Source: a virus
IMG/VR virus record: IMGVR_UViG_3300038825_000850
Location: 1 to 36,235 of that record
Length of the DNA stretch: 36,235 nt
Reading direction: 5' to 3' (one strand)
In this document: piece by piece, positions 17,301-24,130 of the stretch
Layout of the letters: each line of letters opens with the position of its first letter
How positions within the stretch are numbered: the stretch's first letter is position 1
Made by a program: the position numbers and the translations under genes
Notes under the pieces: model-generated
What the model was told of the DNA's origin: nothing
What the model saw: only the letters and a program-made list of their open reading frames with translations
The model's database searches: none

Positions 17301-17514
17301 CGCGCTGGATACCGTAGACGACAGGAAGAGATGCTTGCGTGCTTCGGACGTTAACCTTTTGGCCTTCGATGCGTCGAACGACTGATTCGCGGGTCGAGCC
17401 ACTGAGAGCGTCGGTGGCTTTGTCGAGCAGCTTGCCCGCCAAGTAAACGCCAACCGCTTTGCCTACTTTCAACAGAACCGATTTTACGGTGATACCCGCA
17501 GCGACACTAGCCAT
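11347..17514 (-). CDS. Central tail tip / host-specificity protein (J-like) fused to fibre
   Basis: A 2055-aa protein. The N-terminal ~60 residues are hydrophobic/Ala-rich, then comes the ASLPVVYGIQRVGLIVNDVR segment and a region with SADIP/tail-hub features (to about 500) as in lambda gpJ and the large GTA tail protein. Residues about 500-860 hold beta-sandwich domains. A GGGGGG linker near 862 leads into a fibre region starting TTLAGLTDTTITTPGAGDFL. Three shorter repeats occur near 1742, 1796 and 1869, each with a T(S/T).TG.P motif, then a terminal domain ending RIIGSWFLAQ. The hub sits at the tail end and the C-terminal fibre is expected to contact the host. It overlaps the NlpC/P60 gene by 8 bases. 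Confidence 0.9.
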   Translation of the reverse strand: MASVAAGITVKSVLLKVGKAVGVYLAGKLLDKATDALSGSTRESVVRRIEGQKVNVRSTQASLPVVYGIQRVGLIVNDVRNSSSPGTFFAGATGKDVLVKSGAIAIGSEDGSGIQAVDNIRVYDDGDYAITSPAAFPSSAVNTNVALPYTNYLKYIIQDGDDAQTLPSDLGTAMGWTADYKARGVAYGAFFCLYNENVWKRGVPQITMDVTGNRVYDPRTSSWIGYNASGASSDNPALCILDYLTSKRYGAGIPYAARDGGALDFIDAQSFEDAADYCDVLVNTYTAGPQEKRFRMNAVVDTSRVVSANLVEMLATCRGELVWQNGKYRLIIRQAQTAQSFELTEDNIVGSLDWTRKGTSVPNLIEATFPNESGDDYVADSIQFPPVGTTTYLDEDNGIENRLEIALPYTTSIYQAQRTVETMLKELRADVYVTLTATQAAYTLQVGDVVNVTHSGPQWAQKPFVVRSVALTADGLVGLGLQEYDSTAYTLTTPDQESADDAIDLPDPQRAFITISMAGDRFVSQGATTSGGVAAQQWKRRLNFRTGINTRSVNIVYDFDRPDIGDVTSTNFSRNYTINVTADSEVTHILEDGASGEQIFLARDDNGNTKYDEAISVTITPNDTTGGGGQDGTVVTTQILDLALEDDLGFRVDAEVEVVEANYAEANGDAWFSFTTSIAYWAQGFTMPAGTDRDLASVEVYLQRVGSPTGDVNLYVYDNNTTPTPDEPNTSVAAATTSVDASTLSASGQVVRLDMDRVSLTAGGSYWVVVEHIDSSGTDYVQIRVDESSPNGSDMTDTATSPEIVSWTVSNSTVRQAAGFYVRRFGTQVVPTRQLAPAADKSAKFTWQADGTVALASVTSGGGGGGATTLAGLTDTTITTPGAGDFLRYSGLTWLNTTLVAGDIPSLDAAKITAGTFADALIAASNVTQHVGAIDHDSLLNFVANEHVDHSGVSISTGDGLSGGGDITATRTLTLDIDGLDDVTLETAPDDKLLGADQLAFSRGSGLFKSQANDIPLGSFLNDQNWTANAIEDSGVGTNEYTSTTQRLGIKYDGTTNFINARRTLSETGGADLTKDLVGTAISGSDYILYHDFDDAAGGVKVGEVSDLPFLASGDAVETLTSVTNGGISVGGTATDVTLDLNIVDLSLTATSPTGLDSLPFHLDGGDSRRILFEDIDLTAFNDDLGYTTVTASLGAQRVVNDIRINYGSGADGLIGAAPNTGVIPVGLDALLIGDGGLTSAVESIQFSDIPLSIMNTGNFVESNVDETITGTYSFTVAPRLNGWLALQNETSANDPTAALAGYQTLYSYDNGSTFELRTIVGTDLVRNIPLITGAASSDQLLVSTGTDHEADWSSGPGSNELTWDGTDLNIAGTGGFTGDGSGLGNISADSSTVTDLTTETDTYYPIMADGTSGAVSHFVDASEFSYTATTDTLNVVSLAASSDVTLGTNADLVFSGGSTSVLIHTNQSTRDKIRVWSTSFYAIGMQNSFTFGPLGTNYAMTFQMNDDANRGFWWGHDNHTQSGGAMALSTDGYLTLARHMRLGYGEADTTAPTSTRVLDISMASGATTAIDINGLTTGDYILDWGGTGHTRMTKITDEGGFSIGCDSSMVILAGDTTDAYVTGRSIVSTTTVENLHLASDGNVYIAPNQQLAYTTAQQWVFTTVGQVRPYYDGTNLTPTYAFGNDQDTGMRLAATGTLRLSAGSDDVFIDVDAPNNYIFMNRHAFISEARDELIRMRQTSATGNPYLSWYQVNNRRMYISYNNNGRSYLVNENNGAFEVQTAADEILTLRVSNTTGKPYITLANQDGAKAYWQGEDDGTTYLGTALADAPIHIRDFGRSFNMATFDYNGTDTVTFNSNSDAVLALNTTSATGQPLVRFKQNGTDKARVQYINGGQMRFRLEGNTDDFSFYAGGAVVATDRRLNFNGLGNDLGRWGVENSQFYVEEYQTVLTVAATVTCDWDRSNQLHLTITNTVTIIAIDDDAMQPGGSYILMVQEGTSAPSSVTWDSTDTIFWANGTEPVLNAGDLNDITVVQFFKTTAGSNTRIIGSWFLAQ

Positions 17515-17926
17515 ATCTGTACCACCTCGTCCCTTCGAGGAGTTGAGCCCTCGGGATAGTCGTTGTCCCTTCTGCCGGGTTCGCTATCAGAGCCAATGAG
17601 CGCGGCAGAGCTACATACAGCGACGGCAGTCGATGCCCGTCTAGCTGCGGAGCGATGCCGATGTCGCCCGTCACGATCAGACGATCGCGGACTTCTGGTG
17701 CGCCGTCCCAGATACTCGTCATGTCTACTTGCCGAAACGCACGTCGAGCTTCTCGCAATGTGGTGTAGCGCGGAAATGCGTCACGCCACGGATTCACACC
17801 GAGCATGACGGTCAGTATTCGACGACAGACCGAAGCGCAGTCGGTCTGACCCCAGACGAACGGCTCGCCACGTATCCGCTCTGCCAGTTCTATGACGAGC
17901 ACCTCGTGATTCGCAACTCTTACCAC
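17507..17926 (-). CDS. NlpC/P60 tail-tip peptidase
   Basis: A 139-aa protein starting at GTG 17926, with GGAGGTG immediately upstream and overlap with the preceding stop (GTGGTAA). The frame continues upstream to 18007, but that part overlaps the previous gene. The catalytic Cys is C30 in VWGQTDCASVC, the standard W-G..DC(A/S) motif of NlpC/P60 proteins. The downstream His is less obvious (GHRLPSLYVAL is one candidate). Proteins of this family at the tail tip cleave peptidoglycan peptide bridges during DNA entry. The position between the DUF2163-like protein and the J-like protein matches the GTA-type tail order. Confidence 0.8.
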   Translation of the reverse strand: MVRVANHEVLVIELAERIRGEPFVWGQTDCASVCRRILTVMLGVNPWRDAFPRYTTLREARRAFRQVDMTSIWDGAPEVRDRLIVTGDIGIAPQLDGHRLPSLYVALPRSLALIANPAEGTTTIPRAQLLEGTRWYRYG

Positions 17927-18591
17927 ACCACCTCCGCATCGCCTTCGCCACCCGGTTCTCTGCGCGGTGATGTATAGTCGGACCTCTCGGGGTTCGTCGG
18001 ACCCCACCAGATTTCTTTGTTCGCGAGCGACTTGACCCGAAAGAAAAAGAGATCGGTCGGACTAGCGACACCCGAGCGTCGGATCATCTCTTCGTGCGAG
18101 CGGACGTTCGACCTTGTGGACACCTTCGCGTTGATCTGTGCGAGGTCGGCAGTGACCCGAGTCCTGACCGACACCGCGCCCCCGCTCTCTTGGTTACTGT
18201 GGTCCCGCGTCTCCTGCACGCGCCACTCGCCGTTCTGTCGCCCTACGAACAGGAGGTCGGGTGTGTCTTGTGCTCCGGTCGTCTCGTCGAAGTGCAAGAG
18301 ATATATCCGCAACACATGACCGCGAAAGTTGTTCGCTTGGATTGCGTCTGTGATCGTCTGGTCGATACCGTACAGTTCGAGTTCGACGCCTTGTGCCTTC
18401 CTGTCTGTCGTCTCTTCCGGTGCGCCGTGAACAAGCTGCGCCCCGACTGCGGTCCACGTCTGCGATAGCGCGGTGATGTCGCCCGACGAGTTCGTCAGCC
18501 GCAGTACGCCGCCGCCTGAGTAGTTGATCTCATACAAGTAGGTGAACTCACCGCGCTGATCGCCTATCGGACTGTTTAGCGTCCGAGTCAT
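17920..18591 (-). CDS. Minor tail protein, DUF2163-like
   Basis: A 223-aa protein beginning MTRTLNSPIGDQRGEFTYLY. Features include a TYLYEINYSGGGVLRLT strand pair, GVELELYGIDQTITDAI, and VLRIYLLHFDETTGAQDTPD followed by LLFVGRQNGEW, which is the pattern seen in the DUF2163 N-terminal domain of GTA-type tail proteins. The gene overlaps the previous stop by four bases (ATGA) and the next GTG. It probably forms part of the distal tail hub that carries the NlpC/P60 peptidase. Confidence 0.7.
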   Translation of the reverse strand: MTRTLNSPIGDQRGEFTYLYEINYSGGGVLRLTNSSGDITALSQTWTAVGAQLVHGAPEETTDRKAQGVELELYGIDQTITDAIQANNFRGHVLRIYLLHFDETTGAQDTPDLLFVGRQNGEWRVQETRDHSNQESGGAVSVRTRVTADLAQINAKVSTRSNVRSHEEMIRRSGVASPTDLFFFRVKSLANKEIWWGPTNPERSDYTSPRREPGGEGDAEVVW

Positions 18592-19208
18592 GGCAGCGCC
18601 TCCGTGATGGTCAGCGTGAGCCCGCCGTAATATTGCGGGGCCTCCGATCCCTCAAACTGCGAGCGGTTGAGACAGGTAGCGCGAAACGTCACACCGCTAA
18701 TCGTCAGGGCTGCTCCGTTTGCTGGCGAGACGCGCAGGGCAGGACTGATCTGCAACGTAGCCGCGCCCGCGCCATCCGAGTTCGCGTCTGCGCCGACCAT
18801 ATACACCGCGTTATCTCCTGCGAGCTTGAACACGTCACCGGCTCGCATCACGTTCGACTGCGATGCACCCCAACCGTCCACGTTCAAGGTGTCGCCCGTC
18901 TGGCTCGCGCCATTGACTACCGGCGTGCCCGTACCCGTTCCATTCCGAGCGACACCGCTACCGGGTAGCAGTGGGTGCGTGAAGTCGTGGATCTCGCCTC
19001 GGTTCCACATCTTCGTGACGAACGCGATGAGCGCCATGTCGTCTGCGTTGCGGACGCTCAAGAGGTTCCACTCCTCGGTCCACGTCCAACCGACTTGCTT
19101 GGTGTTGCGGATCTGGAGCAGACCGGCCTGCGAGCGTTGCTTCAGTGCGCCCGGTAGCCACGGCAGACCCACCCGTTCCGGCAGTCTCGTCCTCGGGAAC
19201 GTCGCCAT
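18588..19208 (-). CDS. Distal minor tail protein, 206 aa
   Basis: A 206-aa protein beginning MATFPRTRLPERVGLPWLPG. It has WTWTEEWNLLSVRNADDMAL, a predicted flexible linker rich in Gly/Thr (about 82-105), an inserted small beta domain with RAGDVFKLAGDNAVYMVGAD, and a C-terminal strand GGLTLTITEAL. Position directly after the tape measure corresponds to the distal tail protein slot. The inserted AGD..Y domain is common in phage tail proteins. The family is not named with confidence. Confidence 0.7.
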   Translation of the reverse strand: MATFPRTRLPERVGLPWLPGALKQRSQAGLLQIRNTKQVGWTWTEEWNLLSVRNADDMALIAFVTKMWNRGEIHDFTHPLLPGSGVARNGTGTGTPVVNGASQTGDTLNVDGWGASQSNVMRAGDVFKLAGDNAVYMVGADANSDGAGAATLQISPALRVSPANGAALTISGVTFRATCLNRSQFEGSEAPQYYGGLTLTITEALP

Positions 19209-19209
19209 A

Positions 19210-21669
19210 TTACCCCCTCAACGCTGTCGCGTAGCTAGAACTGCGACGAGCGCCGTCGCTGATGATCGTCATAATCTCTTGCGAATTGCTACGCAGCCAC
19301 GCCTCTCCGTCCGCGCCGTCAATAAACGAAGGCGCGAAGTTTATCGTCTGCTGCACGACTGTTTGCATCTGACCCGTGCCGGTATTTACAGCGAGCGAGC
19401 TAGGACTCTGGACCGGATCGACCCGCAACGAACTCATGCCGCTGCTCGTGGTGAGCTTGTTGTTCCCGGTCAAGTCTTTCCCTGTCGGGATCGCAGCGGG
19501 AGCCAGCATGATATCTGCTGTATCGACAGGACCACCATCGAAAATCCCGACGATCGCATCAGTGAGCGGTTCCGTGATGAGCCTCGTAATCGCTTGTCTT
19601 TGCACCTGTCGAGCGATGGTCGCGAGCAGATCCTTGAAGGCTTGCTCGGTGTTCGAGATGTCTTTGATGATCGACCCAAACGCATCCGCGAAAGCGTCGG
19701 CCATGTCACCCGCCGCTGCACTGATGTCGCGCAGCCGGTTCTGCTCCGCGAGTTGCGCCATGCGCTGCTCGGCTTGGATACGTTTCTCCTCTTGTTCCTC
19801 TAGCTTCTGCCGTAACTTCTGGCGGCGATCTTCGGCACGCTCACGCTCCGCGATTCGGTTTGCGAGCCGCTCACGCCGCAGACGCGCCCGTACCGCTTCT
19901 GCTTGCTTGACTGCCTCAGCCTCGGCTTCGATTGCTTGTATGTTGTCGTATCGGGCGAGGGCTTGCTCTCGTTCGGCGTCCGTCGCTTGCAGCGTTTCTA
20001 ACTGATTCGCCAGCATGGCACGTTCGCCTTGCTCTAGCAGCTCGACCTCTTGCAGTAGCGAGCCGAGAAGCTCGTCGATCGCGTTTTGTCGCTCGGCATC
20101 GCGCTGTTGTTCTAGCTGAGTGCGGATCGCGGCTTGTGCTCGCTCTTGCTCTTCGGTCAACTGCCGTTCTGCTTCGGCCTGTGCGTTCGTCCTTGCCGTG
20201 CGTCGTTGCAGATGTGCGTTGACCTGCACCAGTTCCTCCGCAAGCTCTTTCTGTGCGAGGCGGGCTGCGATCGCGGCGAATGTCGCGCCTTCGGTCTCCG
20301 GCGTGAGATCACGGATCTTTTGACGCAGTTCTTCGACCTTCGTGGTGAGTTCTTGCTCGCTTAATTCCGAAAGCTCTTTCTGTAGTTGCTGGTACGGTGT
20401 GATGTCTACCGGCTCACGGCCTAGCTTTGCGAGTTCTTGGTTGTAGTCGTAGAGCGATTGCGTGGCACTGTCGAGATTGGGTTCGACACCGTGCAGCCAG
20501 TCCACGAAGTCCTGCAAAGGACCGTCAATGTCGCGTGCCAGAATCGCAGCTAATTCGTTGAAGTGTTCGATCAACGCGGTGAACGGTGTGAGTGCCGTCT
20601 GTAGCCCCGTAATCATTAAAGCCAAGCTCGGCAACAAAGCAGAACCAATAGCGAGGCCGAGACCTTCGATTGCCGATCCGAACCTCGCGAACTTCGCGTC
20701 GGCTGTTTCCGAGTACGTCGCAAACGCTTGTGCGGCTGTCCCGGTCGCATCTCGGACATCTTCTTGGATGCGAGCGTACTCCTCGGCCTGCACGACTGCG
20801 GTAGCGAGTACAGCGTTGCTCGCTCGCACGTTCGGCACCGTCTCGCCTAGCTTGTCGATGTTGCCGCCGAGTGCCGTGCTGAGTGCCTCAAGAGCTTGCT
20901 GTAATCCTTGCTCACCCGCTATCTGCCTGAGCCGCTCGACGCTTACCCCGTACTGCTCCATCGCCTCGCGTGCTTTCTTGGGTGGCGCAATTAGCAAGTT
21001 GAATACATTCAGGAGTCCGGTAGCAGCTTGTGCGCTGTCGCCGCCGAGTCGGGTAAATGTCGCCATGAACGCGCCGACATCTTGAAACGATACGCCGAGG
21101 GCTTGCGCTGGACCCAACACACGAGACAATGCGCCCGCAAGCTCTGAGGCTTCGAGGTTTCCTTCTCGCACCGTAGCGGCGAGCGTGTCAGCGGCTGTCG
21201 ATGCGGTCAAGCCTGTGCTGCCGAAGGTTTGCAAAGCAGCGGTCAGCGTTCGACCGATCGTCTGCATATCACCCAAACCGATCGCAGCCAGCTTGGCGGC
21301 TTGTTCGATCGCTTCGATCGCTTCTGCGCCACGCGCACCACCCGACGTGATCGCAAAGCCAGCGCGAGCCACATCTGACGCAGAGGTTCCCGTTACGGAG
21401 GATATTTCTCTGAACGCTCGATCGAACCCTTCAAGCTCGTCTACGCTGATACCGACCAACGTGTTCAGCTTGATTAGTTCGGCTTGATACTCGCGAGTCT
21501 TGCGAATCGCGGCCCCTACCGCTTGGACACCAGCGAACGCGCCCAGCGCACCCGTAGCGAGTCCTGCGGCACCTGCGAACGCTTGCAGCCCTCGCGAGCC
21601 TTGCGCCATACCAGAGACGAACGCTCCAGTATCGGCTGTGATCTTCGCGCCAATCGTTAGCAGGCTCAC
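19210..21669 (-). CDS. Tape measure protein
   Basis: An 819-aa protein starting at GTG 21669, just after the stop of the GT frame. The N-terminal region (about 1-60) has an Ala/Gly hydrophobic segment (AGAAGLATGALGAFAGVQAV). Residues about 75-330 match the TP901-type tape-measure core (AGFAITSGGARGAEAIEAIE, LEASELAGALSRVLGPAQAL). A hydrophobic segment at about 330-360 is followed by long coiled coil (about 420-670, Glu/Gln/Arg/Leu rich). It sets tail length; at about 0.15 nm per residue this predicts roughly 120 nm, which is inference. It directly follows the G/GT chaperones, as in most siphophages. Confidence 0.92.
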   Translation of the reverse strand: MSLLTIGAKITADTGAFVSGMAQGSRGLQAFAGAAGLATGALGAFAGVQAVGAAIRKTREYQAELIKLNTLVGISVDELEGFDRAFREISSVTGTSASDVARAGFAITSGGARGAEAIEAIEQAAKLAAIGLGDMQTIGRTLTAALQTFGSTGLTASTAADTLAATVREGNLEASELAGALSRVLGPAQALGVSFQDVGAFMATFTRLGGDSAQAATGLLNVFNLLIAPPKKAREAMEQYGVSVERLRQIAGEQGLQQALEALSTALGGNIDKLGETVPNVRASNAVLATAVVQAEEYARIQEDVRDATGTAAQAFATYSETADAKFARFGSAIEGLGLAIGSALLPSLALMITGLQTALTPFTALIEHFNELAAILARDIDGPLQDFVDWLHGVEPNLDSATQSLYDYNQELAKLGREPVDITPYQQLQKELSELSEQELTTKVEELRQKIRDLTPETEGATFAAIAARLAQKELAEELVQVNAHLQRRTARTNAQAEAERQLTEEQERAQAAIRTQLEQQRDAERQNAIDELLGSLLQEVELLEQGERAMLANQLETLQATDAEREQALARYDNIQAIEAEAEAVKQAEAVRARLRRERLANRIAERERAEDRRQKLRQKLEEQEEKRIQAEQRMAQLAEQNRLRDISAAAGDMADAFADAFGSIIKDISNTEQAFKDLLATIARQVQRQAITRLITEPLTDAIVGIFDGGPVDTADIMLAPAAIPTGKDLTGNNKLTTSSGMSSLRVDPVQSPSSLAVNTGTGQMQTVVQQTINFAPSFIDGADGEAWLRSNSQEIMTIISDGARRSSSYATALRG

Positions 21670-21670
21670 C

Positions 21671-21889
21671 CTATAGCTCCTCAGCGAGACGGTTGAACAT
21701 TGCCTCCTCGCCCTTTGTCACGCCGTCCGCTGTCAAAGATAGAAGCCGCTGCCCTTCCGAGAGGTTGTCGATCTCCGCGAATGTGACCCCGTAGAGATTG
21801 CCCGGTCCGGTGTACCTGTACCCCTGCGTGTGGAGCCAAGCCTCGACTTCGAGAATACTGTCCTCGAAGCTCCTTCGCGGGCCTACCCG
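21671..21889 (-). CDS. Tail assembly chaperone T domain (reached only by -1 frameshift)
   Basis: Read in the -1 frame from the codon CGG after the slip: RVGPRRSFEDSILEVEAWLH continues for 72 residues to a TAG at 21671. The frame contains no early start codon with a ribosome site, so it is not an independent gene. Joined to the first 124 residues of the upstream chaperone it makes a 196-aa GT fusion. The C-terminal T domain of such fusions recruits the tape measure during tail assembly. The stop lies one base before the GTG of the tape measure gene. Confidence 0.85.
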   Translation of the reverse strand, partial: RVGPRRSFEDSILEVEAWLHTQGYRYTGPGNLYGVTFAEIDNLSEGQRLLSLTADGVTKGEEAMFNRLAEEL

Positions 21890-21895
21890 TTTCCC
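21847..21895 (-). promoter_or_regulatory. Programmed -1 frameshift site with downstream stem-loops
   Basis: The heptamer GGGAAAC (21889-21895) sits in the zero frame as G GGA AAC, exactly X XXY YYZ, two codons before the G stop. Immediately after it is a CGGG/CCCG hairpin over the stop, and 19 nt downstream is a perfect 7-bp stem CTTCGAG/CTCGAAG (21863-21869 and 21847-21853, 9-nt loop). The -1 frame is open for 72 codons after the slip. Lambda uses GGGAAAG at the same place. Stimulation by the stems is inferred. Confidence 0.85.
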
Positions 21896-22260
21896 TGCTT
21901 CTGTCTCCTGAGTGCGCTACCGGCCTGAATCGCGGCGACGAGCACCATGTCAAGATCCCACATCGTCATGTTGTCGATCATTTCATCCATCGTAACCTGC
22001 GAGAGATCGGGCTCGACCACGTGCTCACGCACATACCGAACCTTTTCCTCGATGGGCCACGTGACTGCATCCTTGTCGAGATTCTGGAGCCCTTTGACAG
22101 ACCCGATCGTCGTGGGCAGAACTTTGACCTTCTTGCCCTTCAGACCCGGAACCTCCACCGAGATCGGTACGATCTCGCCCTCTGCTGTGCGACGAACGAA
22201 CAAGTCCTCAAGTTTGAGGTCAGCCCCCTGTCCGTTCGCCGCTCGCTTCTTCTTTGCCAT
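21883..22260 (-). CDS. Tail assembly chaperone G
   Basis: A 125-aa protein, MAKKKRAANGQGADLKLEDL at its start, then a VEVPGLKGKKVKVLPTTIGS beta segment and a helical C-terminal half. It ends RRQKQGNG at a TAG. It precedes the tape measure and follows the tail tube, the normal slot for chaperone G, and a GGGAAAC slip site occurs in its last codons. G is expected in excess over GT, coating the tape measure while the tube assembles. Confidence 0.85.
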   Translation of the reverse strand: MAKKKRAANGQGADLKLEDLFVRRTAEGEIVPISVEVPGLKGKKVKVLPTTIGSVKGLQNLDKDAVTWPIEEKVRYVREHVVEPDLSQVTMDEMIDNMTMWDLDMVLVAAIQAGSALRRQKQGNG

Positions 22261-22275
22261 GCCGTCGTCTCCCTA

Positions 22276-23472
22276 TCAAGTGATCGTGATGCCCGTGCCC
22301 GTGAAGGTGTTGTCACGCTGCATGGTCGCGCTGCCTTTCTCGTAGGTACGCGGCCCCGGCTCGGTCAGCACTGCGCTGTCAAGCTGGAGCGTGCCCCCTG
22401 CCATCTGCCACGTGATGTTGGCCTGCGTGGCCTTCAAGTGGTCGATGGTCGCGTCGTGCGAACCTCGTGCGCTGAACACCGTCGCGCTGGCCGAGCAGTT
22501 GCGGAGTCCTTCGTTCTGAACCTTCATCTTGCCGCGTGTTACCGCATCGCTTTCGATGTTGTTCTGCACCTCGAACGATAGCGTCATCACGTTAACGTCG
22601 AGCGGACTGCCGCCCTTGTTGATCGTGTCGCCGAGGATATGCTCCAGCGCAGTACCGAGCGCCGACTCATATGAGCCCGATCCGAGCAAGGGCAGACCAT
22701 AGTCGCCTTCGATACCCTGCTGCGAATCCGAGCCGAGGATGACGATGCACGTCTCGCCGCCCGTGGTGAACGTCACCGTGATGTCTCCGACCGTCTCAGC
22801 CGACAGCCGGATTGCGCCGATGTCAGAGAACGAAGTTGCCCCAGCGACCGGCGTTGTGCCGTTCAACGAGATCGTCTCGCTTGTGGCCCCCGTCAGATTC
22901 TCGACGGTCACGTCCTGTGTGGTGTCGCTGGCAGATGACGAGACGACCGTCATCGTGGTACCCGCTGTCGGCTGGCTTACCGCATAGGATCGGATCTTCT
23001 CGAAGCGGTAGCTGAGTTCGACCGCGACCGGCTCGCTGTCCCCCGGATCACCACTGACGGAGGCGGTGTCCACCTTGCCGCCTGTGCCGTAGGTGTAGAT
23101 GTGAAGGTCGCCGCCGCTCTGATTGCCCTCCCCAGATAGGATTTGACGCGACAAGAACGAGTGCGTGGCTGGTAGGTATCCATTCGCGTCACGGATCAGA
23201 CCATCATATGACGCATCGCCGCTCGCTGAAGGCCAGCGTTGCAGCTTGTACGCGACGGACAGTTCGTGATCCTCTGCGCCGATACTGAAGCCGGTGATGT
23301 CCGGCGTCCCGATGGCCGTGCGTGCAGCGATGTTCGTGTTGGGCACCCAGTTCCCGACGCTATCAAGCTCGTCGCTATACCGGAGCCATGCTGGATCAGT
23401 TGGGGTCGTGCCTGCGGTCGTCTCCCGAATGAAGTTCGCCCGCAGAGCACCGATGCCACTCTCGAATGACAT
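22276..23472 (-). CDS. Major tail (tube) protein with inserted Ig-like domain
   Basis: A 398-aa protein: MSFESGIGALRANFIRETTA at the N-terminus, then a tube-type beta domain, with an inserted domain at about 168-250 (AGTTMTVVSSSASDTTQDVT to VGDITVTFTTGGETCIVILG), and a C-terminal return to the tube fold (GSGSYESALGTALEHILGDT onwards). Length is well above a minimal tail tube (about 150-250 aa), consistent with the extra domain, which would decorate the tail surface. It sits between the connector genes and the G/GT chaperones. Confidence 0.85.
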   Translation of the reverse strand: MSFESGIGALRANFIRETTAGTTPTDPAWLRYSDELDSVGNWVPNTNIAARTAIGTPDITGFSIGAEDHELSVAYKLQRWPSASGDASYDGLIRDANGYLPATHSFLSRQILSGEGNQSGGDLHIYTYGTGGKVDTASVSGDPGDSEPVAVELSYRFEKIRSYAVSQPTAGTTMTVVSSSASDTTQDVTVENLTGATSETISLNGTTPVAGATSFSDIGAIRLSAETVGDITVTFTTGGETCIVILGSDSQQGIEGDYGLPLLGSGSYESALGTALEHILGDTINKGGSPLDVNVMTLSFEVQNNIESDAVTRGKMKVQNEGLRNCSASATVFSARGSHDATIDHLKATQANITWQMAGGTLQLDSAVLTEPGPRTYEKGSATMQRDNTFTGTGITIT

Positions 23473-23477
23473 GGCGG

Positions 23478-23672
23478 CTACTCCTTACGTGTGGATGATT
23501 TGCGGGTCGCCTTCTTGACGACCTCAATGATGTCCGGGTACGCAGCGACCAGTGCCTCGCCGGTTTCGGCATCAACGCTCGCGATGCCTTTGTCGAACGT
23601 CGCCTCGCACCTCTTGCCATCGACGGTGATGACGAGCGCCCGTACTCCTTCGTTGCTGCATTTGATCTTCAT
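23478..23672 (-). CDS. Hypothetical small protein before tail tube, 64 aa
   Basis: A 64-aa protein starting at the ATG at 23672 because a GGAGG site lies five bases upstream and the ATG overlaps the previous stop (ATGA); the ATG at 23684 is inside the previous gene. It begins MKIKCSNEGVRALVITVDGK, with a beta-rich N-terminal half and a basic C-terminal tail (KKATRKSSTRKE). Unknown family. Position suggests a small connector or tail-tube assembly component. Confidence 0.65.
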   Translation of the reverse strand: MKIKCSNEGVRALVITVDGKRCEATFDKGIASVDAETGEALVAAYPDIIEVVKKATRKSSTRKE

Positions 23673-24130
23673 GTGGTCCTCCATCTGAACCCGACTGTGA
23701 TAGCCTTCCGAAAGACCATCGGATCTATCCCTTCTGGTGGTGCAACATCATCGACTGACGTGATCGACACATAGTCGAGATCCGCGATCGTATCGTAGTT
23801 CGAGAGCACGATCCGACGAACCTCCTCGGCCATGTCATGCACGAGCTTCTTCGGTGATACGCTACTGTCGTCTCGGTACGCCCAGCAGTTCACGAACAAG
23901 ACGCCGTTCGCGATCTGAACCGGACCACTCGCGCCGATCGCACCGTAGCCTGTCTGGCCCTCGAAAGCCTCGCTGCGTCCGCTGAACGTCATCTGTGGCG
24001 AACTCGACTTCGGGTTGAACCAGCCCGTATGAAAGTCCGGGGTCGTCGTGCCAGTCACGTTCGCCGCTACCCAGTTCGTCTTGACCAGATCCTTGACTGA
24101 TACGATCGGGTCCACGCTAGGCACAGGCAT
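23669..24130 (-). CDS. Tail terminator-like protein
   Basis: A 153-aa protein. Residues about 10-20 (VSVKDLVKTNWVAANVTG) are followed by a loop-rich segment and then LVHDMAEEVRRIVLSNYDTI and VFRKAITVGFRWRTT at the C-terminus. The order loop, strand, helix, strand and the position after head-tail connectors and before the tail tube suit a tail terminator (lambda gpU/HK97 gp10-neighbour slot). The start forms a TGATG overlap with the upstream gene. The assignment rests on position and size more than on sequence identity. Confidence 0.6.
   Translation of the reverse strand: MPVPSVDPIVSVKDLVKTNWVAANVTGTTTPDFHTGWFNPKSSSPQMTFSGRSEAFEGQTGYGAIGASGPVQIANGVLFVNCWAYRDDSSVSPKKLVHDMAEEVRRIVLSNYDTIADLDYVSITSVDDVAPPEGIDPMVFRKAITVGFRWRTT

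Noticed and set aside
11347-17514. Diversity-generating retroelement acting on the tip protein
   Set aside because: No reverse transcriptase, template repeat or accessory gene is visible in this window.
18667-19803. Long plus-strand open frame (378 codons)
   Set aside because: It overlaps the distal tail protein and tape measure genes on the minus strand, is rich in Arg/Ser/Pro with no domain, and has no ribosome site. It is a frame shadow of GC-rich coding sequence.
21681-21953. 90-codon frame overlapping the G/GT chaperone region
   Set aside because: The -1 frame (T domain) explains the region better. This frame is Arg/Ser-rich, starts inside the G gene and has no ribosome site.
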